DNA from: Hymenobacter latericoloratus
GTDB lineage: Bacteria > Bacteroidota > Bacteroidia > Cytophagales > Hymenobacteraceae
Direction of reading: 5' to 3'
DNA length: 45,600 nucleotides
Assembly: GCF_014199535.1 (NCBI RefSeq)
Contig: NZ_JACHNV010000013.1
Location: 1-45,600, forward strand
Of this stretch, positions 30,633-38,389 are shown piece after piece. The position numbers were made by a program, and so were the translations under genes. Below the pieces are notes generated by a model. The model was given only the letters and a program-made list of their open reading frames with translations. It was not told where the DNA came from and made no database searches. The first letter of the stretch is position 1. Each line of letters opens with the position of its first letter.

Positions 30633-32024
30633 TTAAGCGGCCATCGGTAGGGACTCCGCTGGCAGGGTCCGGAAGCCGGGGTATTGCTGCCGAAAACAGT
30701 CTTCCCACTCCTCGTTGAGCACCTTGGTGCGGGCCTGCACGAGCAGGTGCGCGCCTTTCTTGGTCCACTGCATCTGCTGGCGCTTCACCATTCGCTTGGC
30801 CAGCACCTGATTGACCGCCGACTCCACAAAGCCGGTGGAGACGCGTTCGCCGTAGCGCTGGCGCTCGGCGTAGTCCACGATGAAGCCGCTGTTCTGCTCC
30901 ACGTAGGTATGAAAATCAGCCAGTAGCCGGGCCAGCGGCTTACACTTGCTGTATTTCCGGGCCACGAGCGGGTCGTCCTGGTGTACGGCGAGGGCGTCGT
31001 CCAGGTCCCGTATTTTCTCCAGGGCCCGCTGGGCGTTGCCGTGCCAGAGGTGCCATTTGATGCTGGTCAAGCCGTCCTGTAGCGCTTTTCCCCCGGCCGC
31101 GTCGACCTGAGCAAATCCCAGCGCGTATTGCTGGAGCACCGTCAGGCGCATGGTCAGGTGAAACCAGTCCAGGATATGCGTGGACTCCGCACTCAAATAA
31201 CTGGTCAGCGACCGCAGCACCGCGGCGCCGTCCGTGAAGAATTCCACCGACTGATTGGCTTGCAGCCCCTGCGAACGCAGGACTTCAAATACCCGGCGTC
31301 GCGGCTTGGCATCGACTTCCTGCACGAAGCCGAAGCATTTGGCGCCCCCTTCGGCTGGAATGCTTTTGCCCGCAATCACCTCGAAACAGCCTTTTTTGTG
31401 CCAGTGCCGGACGTAGCCGCCGTCGAGGCCGACCACCAGCGGGCGGGGCGGGCACGGCAAGGCCTCGCGGTCGCGCTGGCAAACGCCGTGAAAAGGGGCC
31501 ACTTCCTGCGGCAGCTGCTTCTCCTGCGCCTCGACCACGGCGTGCAGGTGCTGCTGGACGGTTGTGCCCGATAGTTTCGCACTCAGGGGCAGCACGTCGT
31601 GGAGCAAATCTGCCGTTTTCTGGTAGGGAATCAGGCTGGCCCACTTGGTTTCCAGGTACAGCCGCTCCGGCGTCACGTGCTGCGGAAACAGGTGCTGGAG
31701 GGGGCTGAAAGTCTTAGGCCCCGCCTCGGTGGGAGGCAGATAGTAGCGCGGGCTATCCACTGTAACGTTTCCAAACAAGGTTTTCAGCTGGAGCGGGTAG
31801 CTGCCTTTCTTGCGTAACCCGCTGGGCTGCTGCGCCTGCAGGTGTACCGCTACCTGCTGCGCAATCATCTTTTACTGAAGGCGTTGCAGCAGCGCTTTCG
31901 ATTCGGCCAGCGTCAGGCCCACGTTGGCTAAGCTTAGGTCCTCCCGGCTCCAGGTGAACACGTCTTCGAGGGTAGGCTCGTCGCCTTCTGACTGACAAGC
32001 CACCAGTTGTAATTTGAAGTTCAT
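30633..32024 (-). pseudogene. ISKra4-family transposase interrupted by in-frame TAA
   Basis: Two frames lie in the same phase. The first, 32024 to 31872, encodes 50 residues (MNFKLQLVACQSEGDEPTLE) ending in the ISKra4-type LTLAESKALLQRLQ segment, then TAA. One codon later ATG (31866-31868) opens a 411-residue frame to 30633. It continues the family pattern: GLRKKGSYPLQLKTLFGNV, the DDE catalytic parts LVVGLDGGYVRHW and FFTDGAAVLRSL, ILDWFHLTMRL, and STGFVESAVNQV. In the family these form one protein, so the TAA is most simply a nonsense mutation. The longer part still holds the whole catalytic core and could be made from its own ATG. Confidence 0.75.
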
Positions 32025-32043
32025 GGGACTGGGGGGGTAAGGA

Positions 32044-32661
32044 TTACAGCATGGCTTTCACTTTACGCACCGTATTGATGGCCACGTCGCACAGCTTCGC
32101 CGTGTTACGTACGCTCTGGCCCGCGCGCAGCTGCCGGGCGACAGCCGCATACTTTTTTAGAAAGACGGCCTTTTCCTCCGTTGCGCCCACGGGGCGACCA
32201 ATCGTGACGCCTTGCCGCCGCGCCTCGTCCATGCCGGAGAGAATGCGCTCGCGCAAGGTTTCGCGTTCCAGGCGGGCAAACTCGGCCAGCAGGGTGAACA
32301 TAAACTGCGCCACCGGATTCCGCTTGCCGTTTTTGAGGGTTTCAATCCCGAAGTTTTGGACGTAGATGCTGATGCCCAATTGGGTCAGTTCTTCGACAAT
32401 CTGCAGCACTTCCACCGTGGAGCGGCCCAGGCGCGAGACTTCGCTGACCAACACTTTCTGAATGGCGCCCCGGCGGCTCAGCGCCAATAACTGCTGAATC
32501 CCTTCCCGCTCCTGATTCCTTTTCGCCCCACTAATCTTCTCCGCAATCTCGGCCACGACCTGCACGGCCTGGCTCTGGGCCACGGCGCGCAGATCTTCCA
32601 CCTGCCGCTGGTAGTCCTGCTCCTTTTTGGAGACGCGCACGAAAATAACCGCCTGTTGCAT
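32044..32661 (-). CDS. serine recombinase (resolvase/invertase family)
   Basis: 205 residues, catalytic Ser11 in VIFVRVSKKEQDYQRQ. Conserved VSEVSRLGRSTVEVLQIVEEL and the E helix FTLLAEFARLERETLRERI; the C-terminal HTH is QSVRNTAKLCDVAINTVRKV. It is distinct from the Tn3 resolvase at 5524: different length of linker and clearly different sequence. It would be an unusual partner for an ISKra4-type transposase; cointegrate resolution is the obvious role. A 36-bp palindrome lies 18 bp upstream of its ATG. Confidence 0.9.
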   Translation of the reverse strand: MQQAVIFVRVSKKEQDYQRQVEDLRAVAQSQAVQVVAEIAEKISGAKRNQEREGIQQLLALSRRGAIQKVLVSEVSRLGRSTVEVLQIVEELTQLGISIYVQNFGIETLKNGKRNPVAQFMFTLLAEFARLERETLRERILSGMDEARRQGVTIGRPVGATEEKAVFLKKYAAVARQLRAGQSVRNTAKLCDVAINTVRKVKAML

Positions 32662-32679
32662 CGTGCAAAGCTACCTGGG

Positions 32680-32715
32680 CTGTATCAACGAAACCACTTG
32701 GTTTTCCTGATACAG
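32680..32715. promoter_or_regulatory. res-like palindrome within the IS element
   Basis: CTGTATCA (32680-32687) and TGATACAG (32708-32715) are perfect outer arms; inner AAACC and GGTTT also pair. The position, just upstream of the recombinase ATG, matches a resolvase binding and crossover site. Confidence 0.55.
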
Positions 32716-32718
32716 TTT

Positions 32719-33423
32719 TCACGACGTCACATCCGCGAAGAAGTAGTCGTAGCCGCCCTGCGAAAGCAGGAAATCGGGATTACCCTTAAGTTGATACACT
32801 TTGGCCAAGCGGGCATTGACTTGTGCCTTGTCGAAGTGCTCCGGGCGGTAGGTCCAGAACCAGGTCGGCACGTCGTCGGCGAAGATATTTTCGCCGGCCA
32901 GCAGCCGGTCCACGGCTTCGTAGCTCCACGAGAACTGGTCGAGCGTGCGCTGGTCGTAGCCGCGGGGACCACCGACCTCTTCTGGGGGACAGGCCCGGCG
33001 GCCACTGATGCATACCGGGTGGGCCGCTAACGCCGTTGCAGACAGTATTTTCTCGACCCGCACCTGGTGCTGCCAGTAGTCGCCAAAATCGTACGTGTAC
33101 GTGAACCGGTCCTTGACCCGCCACTCGAAATCGCCCAAGTGGATCCGCCGGGCATCGTCGGTAAACCACGTGCCGCCCGCGTAGCAGATGCCGTAGTCCT
33201 TGCCCCAGAGATGGAAGCTGTGCAGGTGCCAGTTCTCCCAGCCCATCACCACTTGGAAGACGTGGTGCAGCTCGGCCAGGGTCGTGTCGCCCCGCACCAG
33301 CACCCGCCGGCTGATTTGCGGGCTGATGCCTAGCAGATGAATTTTGAGCTGGTAGACGGCCTGCAGCCGGTCAGTACCAGATACGGTAGGAGCAGCAACT
33401 GCTGGCTGGCGCATCGCTTTCAC
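32719..33423 (-). CDS. plasmid pRiA4b ORF-3-family protein
   Basis: 234 residues (GTG at 33421-33423; ATG at 33412-33414 is an alternative). Matches the pRiA4b ORF-3 family (PF07929): QLKIHLLGISPQISRRVLVRGDTTLAELHHVFQ, the WHLHSFHLWGKDYG segment, YTYDFGDYWQHQVRVEKI and the ACPPEEVGGPRGY motif. The family is widespread on plasmids and mobile elements; its function is not known. Here it sits wholly inside the insertion element, next to the right repeat. Confidence 0.9.
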   Translation of the reverse strand: MKAMRQPAVAAPTVSGTDRLQAVYQLKIHLLGISPQISRRVLVRGDTTLAELHHVFQVVMGWENWHLHSFHLWGKDYGICYAGGTWFTDDARRIHLGDFEWRVKDRFTYTYDFGDYWQHQVRVEKILSATALAAHPVCISGRRACPPEEVGGPRGYDQRTLDQFSWSYEAVDRLLAGENIFADDVPTWFWTYRPEHFDKAQVNARLAKVYQLKGNPDFLLSQGGYDYFFADVTS

Positions 33424-33466
33424 GGATAAGGAGAGTTTCCCAAGTTAACCCGCAAGACAGCTACCT

Positions 33467-33497
33467 CCCCACTGCCCCACACTTTTTGATGCTCTCC
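33467..33497 (-). repeat. right 31-bp inverted repeat
   Basis: Perfect inverted copy of 30602-30632; it directly borders the truncated reading frame at 33497-33676. Confidence 0.9.
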
Positions 33498-33676
33498 TAG
33501 ATGTGCACACGGTCACCAATGGCCGGCACCTGGCCGCGGCCGGACCACTGCAGCCCGGCCGGGAAGCCCGCCAGGCTGGGAAACCCCACCCACGCCGGGC
33601 AGGCTTGCGGCTCCCCTGTCCAGGCGGTAGGGCTAAGGGTAGGCTGACGGACGACGGAAGCGGAAGAACTGGACAT
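33496..33676 (-). pseudogene. small gene truncated by the insertion element
   Basis: From ATG 33674-33676 a 59-codon frame reads MSSSSASVVRQPTLSPTAW through ACPAWVGFPSLAGFPAGLQW to VPAIGDRVHI and then TAG. The TAG is formed by TA of the flank and the first G of the insertion element, so the stop exists only because of the insertion. The composition looks like genuine coding, and the ending VPAIGDRVHI looks like the start of a beta-strand domain cut short. The missing part is not found on the far side of the element. Family unknown. It is downstream of the ArdC-like gene on the same strand. Confidence 0.55.
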
Positions 33677-33805
33677 GATGAGGCAGTAAGTGGTGACTGA
33701 TGAAACAGCGGAGCTTGGGGCCGCTGGCTTCGGGGCCGGGTGTTTTCCTTTTGTTGGCGCGCCGGGCCCCCGGCTGACGGTTGCCAGCCGGTGCCCTCTC
33801 CCCCG

Positions 33806-34714
33806 CTATGCTGCTTCGGGCAGGGCTTCGGCGCTGTCGGCCTCGTAGCTGGACACAATGCCCAGAATGTGGTTGGCGGCCTTCTGGGCCTGGCTGGCGG
33901 CAGAAATAATCAGGCGCTTATCATTGCGCAGGGCCTGCAGCCAGTTGGCCAGGTAGGCGGCGGTGCTGGGTTCGGTCACGGCCAGGTTCAGGCCGGCGGC
34001 GTTGCTCAGGAAGGCGGCGCCCAACTCGGCCACCAGCTCTTCCTTGGCGTAGGTTTCGCTACCAAAAGCGGCCTTTTCCGTCAGGGTGGCCCGGTCAAGA
34101 CGCTTGGCGTGGCCGGTGGAATGGGCCAACTCGTGAAACAGAGTAGTGTAGAAATCCTCCGGCGTGTGGAAGTTCGCCGGCTCGGGCACAGTCACAGTGT
34201 CGGTGCTGGTGCGGTAGTGGGGCTCACTGCCGGCGTAACAGATGCGGGGGCCACCGGCGTAACCGGTCACAATCTGCTCGGCAGCCTGCTCGGGTGTATG
34301 CTCGCGCTGCACCGGCTCGGGTAGTTTCCACGCCACGCCGTCAATCTGGGCAATGTTGAACACGGTGGAATACTGCAGGATGGCCACTTTTTTCTCCTTC
34401 CCCTGGGCGTCCTCTTTCTTCGATACCTTGAAGAACACCACGGGCATTCCTTTTTCGCCCTTGCGCACCTGGCCGCCCAGCTCACGGGCCTGGTTGTAGG
34501 TCAGGTAATAAGGCTGCTCGTGCTGGAGCATGGCCAGCAGCAGGGCGTTGATGCCCTGATACACGTGCTTACTGCGGTAGTTGCGGGGAGCGCCGTGGGC
34601 AGCGTTCCACGACTGTTTCCACGGGGCTACGCCGCTTTCTAAAGCCAGGATAATCCGGTTGGTGATGATGTCATACACATCGGCGCGGGGGGCGGCAGCG
34701 GGGGCATTTTTCAT
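33806..34714 (-). CDS. ArdC-like antirestriction protein / zincin metallopeptidase
   Basis: 302 residues. N-terminal ArdC domain (PF08401-like) with VYDIITNRIILALESGVAPWKQ and NYRSKHVYQGINALLL; C-terminal zincin domain with HELAHSTGH (His194, Glu195, His198) and a downstream EELVAELGAAF glutamate. ArdC proteins bind single-stranded DNA and protect incoming plasmid DNA from restriction during conjugation. It marks this stretch as plasmid- or conjugative-element-derived. Start ATG 34712-34714. Confidence 0.9.
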   Translation of the reverse strand: MKNAPAAAPRADVYDIITNRIILALESGVAPWKQSWNAAHGAPRNYRSKHVYQGINALLLAMLQHEQPYYLTYNQARELGGQVRKGEKGMPVVFFKVSKKEDAQGKEKKVAILQYSTVFNIAQIDGVAWKLPEPVQREHTPEQAAEQIVTGYAGGPRICYAGSEPHYRTSTDTVTVPEPANFHTPEDFYTTLFHELAHSTGHAKRLDRATLTEKAAFGSETYAKEELVAELGAAFLSNAAGLNLAVTEPSTAAYLANWLQALRNDKRLIISAASQAQKAANHILGIVSSYEADSAEALPEAA

Positions 34715-34747
34715 AAACCAAAGGCGGGGTAAGTGGTGAGAAAAGCG

Positions 34748-35002
34748 TTAGTAGAGGTAATCAGGATGAGCAGCCGGGCCTAGCTCCTGGTCCTCGCGGG
34801 CCAATTGGGCATCTTCCCATGCCTCGCTTTCCTGCAAGGCCAGCAGCTTCCAGCGCAGCAACTGGGCCGCATCGGTGCAGGCGCTGAGCAGTGGCTCGGC
34901 CTTTTGGCGGCGCTCGGGGCTAAAGGCGGGGTGATTGAGCACTTCGCGCAGGTTCCGGCGGGCTGAGGAAACCAAGAGCGCACAAGCAGGGGAAAGGGGC
35001 AT
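34748..35002 (-). CDS. small helical protein, unknown
   Basis: 84 residues from ATG 35000-35002 (MPLSPACALLVSSARRNL); a six-residue longer start at 35020 is possible. Predicted helical and acidic at the C-terminus (EDAQLAREDQELGP). No family recognised. It ends 33 bp before the ArdC-like gene on the same strand, so the two likely form one unit. Probably accessory-element cargo. Confidence 0.6.
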   Translation of the reverse strand: MPLSPACALLVSSARRNLREVLNHPAFSPERRQKAEPLLSACTDAAQLLRWKLLALQESEAWEDAQLAREDQELGPAAHPDYLY

Positions 35003-35074
35003 TGACACCATGATTATCAAGCTGTTTTAGGTGCGTTGCTTATACTTATTAAACGCAAATGCGCCTGTTATTGT

Positions 35075-35117
35075 TGCTTTTTTAGCTTATTTATTAATGC
35101 TTTTTTAGCCTATTTAT
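35075..35117. repeat. tandem 20-bp AT-rich direct repeats
   Basis: TGCTTTTTTAGCTTATTTAT (35075-35094) and TGCTTTTTTAGCCTATTTAT (35098-35117) differ at one base and are 23 bp apart, about two helical turns. They lie in the AT-rich 150-bp gap between divergent genes, in otherwise GC-rich DNA. Confidence 0.7.
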
Positions 35118-35172
35118 GGCACGGTGATTGGCTTTTCCCCTTTTGTTACTATTGCATTCGTAACCCACGCCG

Positions 35173-36324
35173 ATGACTTACCTTACCCGCGCCGTCTGGC
35201 TGCTCTCGCTCATTAGCCTCTTCACCGATCTGGCCAGCGAGATGCTCTACCCGGTGATGCCGCTGTATCTGCAGTCCATTGGCTTCTCCGTATTTTTCAT
35301 CGGTCTGCTTGAAGGACTGGCCGAAGCCGTGGCCGGCCTGAGCAAGGGCTACTTCGGCCAGTGGAGCGACCGGCTGGGCCGCCGCGTGCCCTTCGTGCAG
35401 TGGGGTTACGGGTTGAGTGCCTTCTCCAAGCCGATGTTGGCGGTGCTGGCCACTCCCCTTTGGGTATTGCTGGCCCGCACCCTCGACCGCCTGGGCAAGG
35501 GCTTGCGCACGGGCGCCCGGGACGCGCTGCTCTCCGACGAAACCACGCCTGCCGACCGGGGTAAGGTCTTCGGGTTCCACCGCTCAATGGATACGCTCGG
35601 GGCCGTATTCGGTCCCCTGGCCGCGCTGGCCTGGCTGGCCGCGCACCCCGGTCAGTACCGCCCGCTGTTTTTGTGGGCTTTTCTGCCAGGCGCGCTGGCC
35701 GTTGGTATCACCTTCGCGCTTCGGGAACGGCGGGCCGTGCCTTCCGGCCGGCCGGTGATGCCCTTTTGGGCCTCGTTTCGCTACTGGCGACAGGCCCCGC
35801 CCGCCTACCGTCGGGTGGTAGGGGCCCTACTTGTGTTTGCCCTCTTCAACAGCGCCGATGCCTTCCTGCTGCTGTTGGCCCGCCAGCGTGGGGTATCGGC
35901 TACCGGCGTCATCGGCCTCTACGTACTCTATAACTTTACCTACGTGCTCAGCGCCTGGCCCCTGGGGCACCTGGCCGACCGCCTCGGCCCGCGCCGCCTG
36001 CTGGTGGGGGGCCTACTAATCTTCGCGGTGGTATATGGCGGGGTAGCCCTGGCGCAAGGGCCTTGGGTCTTTGCCGGGTTCTTTGCCCTCTACGGCCTCT
36101 ATGCGGCCGCCACCGAAGGCGTGAGCAAGGCCTGGGTCAGCACGCTCTGCGCGCCAGCCGATACCGGCGCTGCCCTGGGTACGCTGGGCGGTCTGAGCAG
36201 CTTGGCCGCACTGGGCGCCAGCACCGGCGCGGGCCTGCTCTGGCAGTTGGGTGGCCCAGCGTTGCCATTTGGGCTGGCGGCGGCCGTAGCATTGGGCGTG
36301 GCCGCGTTTCTAGCTCGTCGCTGA
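35173..36324 (+). CDS. MFS transporter
   Basis: 383 residues, eleven to twelve hydrophobic segments. The loop GQWSDRLGRRVPFVQWGYG and its second-half equivalent GHLADRLGPRRLLVGG are A-motifs. ARTLDRLGKGLRTGARDALLSDE is typical of a Bacteroidota/Proteobacteria MFS group of unknown substrate, often beside metal or stress genes. ATG 35173. The tandem AT-rich repeats lie 56 bp upstream of the start. Divergent from the small gene at 34748. Confidence 0.87.
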   Translation: MTYLTRAVWLLSLISLFTDLASEMLYPVMPLYLQSIGFSVFFIGLLEGLAEAVAGLSKGYFGQWSDRLGRRVPFVQWGYGLSAFSKPMLAVLATPLWVLLARTLDRLGKGLRTGARDALLSDETTPADRGKVFGFHRSMDTLGAVFGPLAALAWLAAHPGQYRPLFLWAFLPGALAVGITFALRERRAVPSGRPVMPFWASFRYWRQAPPAYRRVVGALLVFALFNSADAFLLLLARQRGVSATGVIGLYVLYNFTYVLSAWPLGHLADRLGPRRLLVGGLLIFAVVYGGVALAQGPWVFAGFFALYGLYAAATEGVSKAWVSTLCAPADTGAALGTLGGLSSLAALGASTGAGLLWQLGGPALPFGLAAAVALGVAAFLARR

Positions 36325-36465
36325 TTTAGCAGCTGCGAAGGCCGGCTTGCGCGAGTCAGTAGCACTACTGCACAACCTGGGTTATAGCTGCCACCGCACC
36401 TCGGCCGTATAACCAGTTGAGCAGTATTCCAACGTATTAACCTATTCCCTAAACACCCTTACTGC

Positions 36466-37158
36466 ATGCGCCACGACGAAAACCACCGCACCCACCGCAT
36501 TGGCTGGCTTCGCGCCGCCGTGCTCGGGGCCAACGACGGCATCATCTCCACAGCTAGCTTGGTGGTGGGCGTCGCGGCCGCCAACGCCTCGCGCGAGGCC
36601 GTGTTGGTAGCGGGCGTGGCCGGGCTGGTAGCGGGAGCCATGTCGATGGCCACGGGCGAGTACGTATCCGTCAGCTCCCAGGCCGATACCGAACAGGCCG
36701 ATATGGCGCGGGAAAAGGCCGAACTGGCCGCTGACCCAGCGGCGGAGCACCGCGAGTTGGCCGCCATCTACGTAGAGCGGGGCCTGACCCAATCCTTGGC
36801 GGACGAAGTGGCCAAGCAGCTCATGGCCCGCGACGCGCTCGGCACCCATGCCCGCGATGAGCTGGGCATCACCGAAACGGCCGCCGCAAACCCCGTGCAG
36901 GCCGCGCTGGCCTCGGCCGGCACGTTCACGGTAGGGGCGGCCCTGCCGCTACTGGTCATCCTGGTGTCGCCGGTGCAGCAGCTGACCTGGACAGTGTCCA
37001 TTACTTCACTGGCATTTCTAGCGGCCCTAGGCGGGCTGGCGGCTTACGTGGGCGGCTCCAGCGTGCTGAAAGCCGCCGCTCGTGTCACGTTCTGGGGCGT
37101 ACTGGCCATGGGGCTTACTGCCGTGGTCGGCCATTTCTTCAACGTCACGCCCGCGTAA
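36466..37158 (+). CDS. VIT1/CCC1-family metal transporter
   Basis: 230 residues of the vacuolar iron transporter family (PF01988). Marks: WLRAAVLGANDGIISTASLVVG in helix 1, the VAGAMSMATGEYVSVSSQ motif in helix 2, a hydrophilic metal-binding helical loop rich in Glu (residues about 70-135), and three C-terminal helices. It moves Fe2+ or Mn2+ out of the cytoplasm. Starts ATG at 36466. Next gene 47 bp downstream on the same strand. Confidence 0.92.
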   Translation: MRHDENHRTHRIGWLRAAVLGANDGIISTASLVVGVAAANASREAVLVAGVAGLVAGAMSMATGEYVSVSSQADTEQADMAREKAELAADPAAEHRELAAIYVERGLTQSLADEVAKQLMARDALGTHARDELGITETAAANPVQAALASAGTFTVGAALPLLVILVSPVQQLTWTVSITSLAFLAALGGLAAYVGGSSVLKAAARVTFWGVLAMGLTAVVGHFFNVTPA

Positions 37159-37205
37159 ACATCCAACCTGCATCTGCTCCCCTCCTTTTCTCCCAAACCT
37201 CTGTT

Positions 37206-37685
37206 ATGAATGGTGCCCACCTTCACCTTCTGCTGAATCACACCCCCATCCTCGGCAGTTTGTTCGGCCTGTTGCTGCTGCTGGTGGCTGTCGTACGGCG
37301 GCAGGAAACGCTGATCAACGCCGGCCTGGTTGCGCTGGTCGTCGCGGCCCTGCTCACCATTCCCACCCAGCTCACAGGAGAAGGCGCGGAGGAAGTGGTG
37401 GAAGACCGCCCCGGCGTAACGCACGCCCTGATTCACGAGCACGAAGAAGCCGCCGAGTTGAGCCTCTGGGTAATGGAAGCCACCGGCGCGCTGGCCCTAG
37501 TCAGCCTACTGGCTCGGCGCCGCACAACCGCCCGCGCCCCGCTGTTTACCTACCTCACGCTGGCCGGAGCAGTAGTCAGCTTCGGCTTGCTGGCTCGCAC
37601 CGGTAACCTGGGCGGCCAGATCATGCACCCCGAAGCCCGCCCTGGCTTCGTGCAGCCCGCCGAAGCCGAACACGACGAAGATTAG
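37206..37685 (+). CDS. small four-helix membrane protein, unknown
   Basis: 159 residues. The N-terminus MNGAHLHLLLNHTPILGSLF is typical of a widespread uncharacterised group of small membrane proteins with conserved histidines (HLHLLLNHxP). Four hydrophobic segments and a His/Glu-rich loop (HEHEEAAELS). C-terminal tail is acidic. It could bind haem or metal through these histidines, but that is inference. Ends in a strong terminator. Confidence 0.7.
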   Translation: MNGAHLHLLLNHTPILGSLFGLLLLLVAVVRRQETLINAGLVALVVAALLTIPTQLTGEGAEEVVEDRPGVTHALIHEHEEAAELSLWVMEATGALALVSLLARRRTTARAPLFTYLTLAGAVVSFGLLARTGNLGGQIMHPEARPGFVQPAEAEHDED

Positions 37686-37718
37686 GTGCCGGCCCAGGGC
37701 CCGCTGGGCCGGCACCTA
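37683..37718. terminator. bidirectional terminator between convergent genes
   Basis: Perfect 15-bp arms (TAGGTGCCGGCCCAG at 37683-37697 and its complement at 37704-37718) with a 6-nt loop. The first arm includes the TAG stop of the upstream gene; the stop of the convergent tlpA-like gene is 8 bp further. Confidence 0.85.
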
Positions 37719-37725
37719 GGATTGC

Positions 37726-38337
37726 TTACTTGTGGCTGCCGGCGGCTAGGTTATCCAGCGCAGCCTTGAACTCCGGCGTGTCGTACTCGGCCATGCCGTC
37801 GTGGCGAGCGGCTACTTGGCCGTCCGAGTCCAGGATGACTGTGGAAGGAATCGAGTTAGAATCAAATGGCGGTACGAGGGGGCCGGCGGGAAAGTACACC
37901 GGGAAGGTGTAGCCCTGGCGCTTAAGCATCGCCTGGGCCTTGGCCGGGTTTTCGTCGAGCGAAATCATCACGAAAGCCACCTTCTTGGGGTCCATCTTCT
38001 TATAGAGGGCGTGAATGCCGGGCATCTCGGCCACGCAGGGCGGACACCAACTGGCCCACAGGTTCACGAACACAACTTTGCCCTTCAGGTCACTCAGGTT
38101 AGCATGTTTGCCGTCGAGGGTGAGTAGCGGCAGATTGTGCGGGTACGCAGCGCCACCCGTCGGCACAATGGGCGCGTCGGCCGGGGCCGGAGTCGCTACT
38201 GGCACATCCGGTTTCCACAGGCCCGTGGCCAGCAGGCCGCGCTGCAGGGCACCCAATACTGGCGTGCGCAACGGAGTGAACAGAACGAGGGCAAACAAAG
38301 CCAGTGGCAGCCACTGGAGCAGATTTTTACGATTCAT
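37726..38337 (-). CDS. TlpA-like membrane-anchored thioredoxin (copy 2)
   Basis: 203 residues from ATG 38335-38337 (MNRKNLLQWLPLALF). Same design as the gene at 25854: N-terminal anchor, WCPPC, NLWASW, SNSIPSTVIL, and an almost identical ARHDGMAEYDTPEFKAAL end. A clear paralogue. It is the last gene after the efflux operon, and an ATGAA-N6-TTCAT motif like the ArsR operator lies 33 bp upstream. Likely periplasmic disulfide reductase. Confidence 0.9.
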   Translation of the reverse strand: MNRKNLLQWLPLALFALVLFTPLRTPVLGALQRGLLATGLWKPDVPVATPAPADAPIVPTGGAAYPHNLPLLTLDGKHANLSDLKGKVVFVNLWASWCPPCVAEMPGIHALYKKMDPKKVAFVMISLDENPAKAQAMLKRQGYTFPVYFPAGPLVPPFDSNSIPSTVILDSDGQVAARHDGMAEYDTPEFKAALDNLAAGSHK

Positions 38338-38370
38338 GGTCGAAGGATTTAAACGCGCAACAACAAACAA

Positions 38371-38386
38371 ATGAAAAAACGTTCAT
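38371..38386. promoter_or_regulatory. ArsR-type operator before tlpA copy 2
   Basis: On the minus strand ATGAACGTTTTTTCAT, differing from the arsR operator core at 25718-25733 at two of 16 bases and again fitting ATGAA-N6-TTCAT. It lies between the adaptor stop and tlpA copy 2. Confidence 0.6.
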
Positions 38387-38389
38387 ATA

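Larger units (their letters stand above)
30602..33497. mobile_element. ISKra4-type element with resolvase and pRiA4b ORF-3-like passenger
   Basis: 2896 bp bounded by perfect 31-bp inverted repeats (30602-30632 and 33467-33497). Four minus-strand reading frames: pRiA4b ORF-3-like protein, serine recombinase, a 50-residue transposase N-terminal part and the transposase proper. A 36-bp palindrome lies between the recombinase and the passenger. No target duplication longer than one base (T) is visible. It separates a chromosomal-looking two-component operon on the left from mobile-type genes on the right. Confidence 0.85.

Noticed and set aside
31866..32024. Programmed frameshift between the two transposase frames
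   Set aside because: Both frames are in the same phase; the break is an in-frame TAA, not a frame change.
33445..33858. 137-residue minus-strand frame across the right end of the insertion element
   Set aside because: Out of phase with the better coding frame at 33496-33676 and runs through the inverted repeat; composition is not protein-like.
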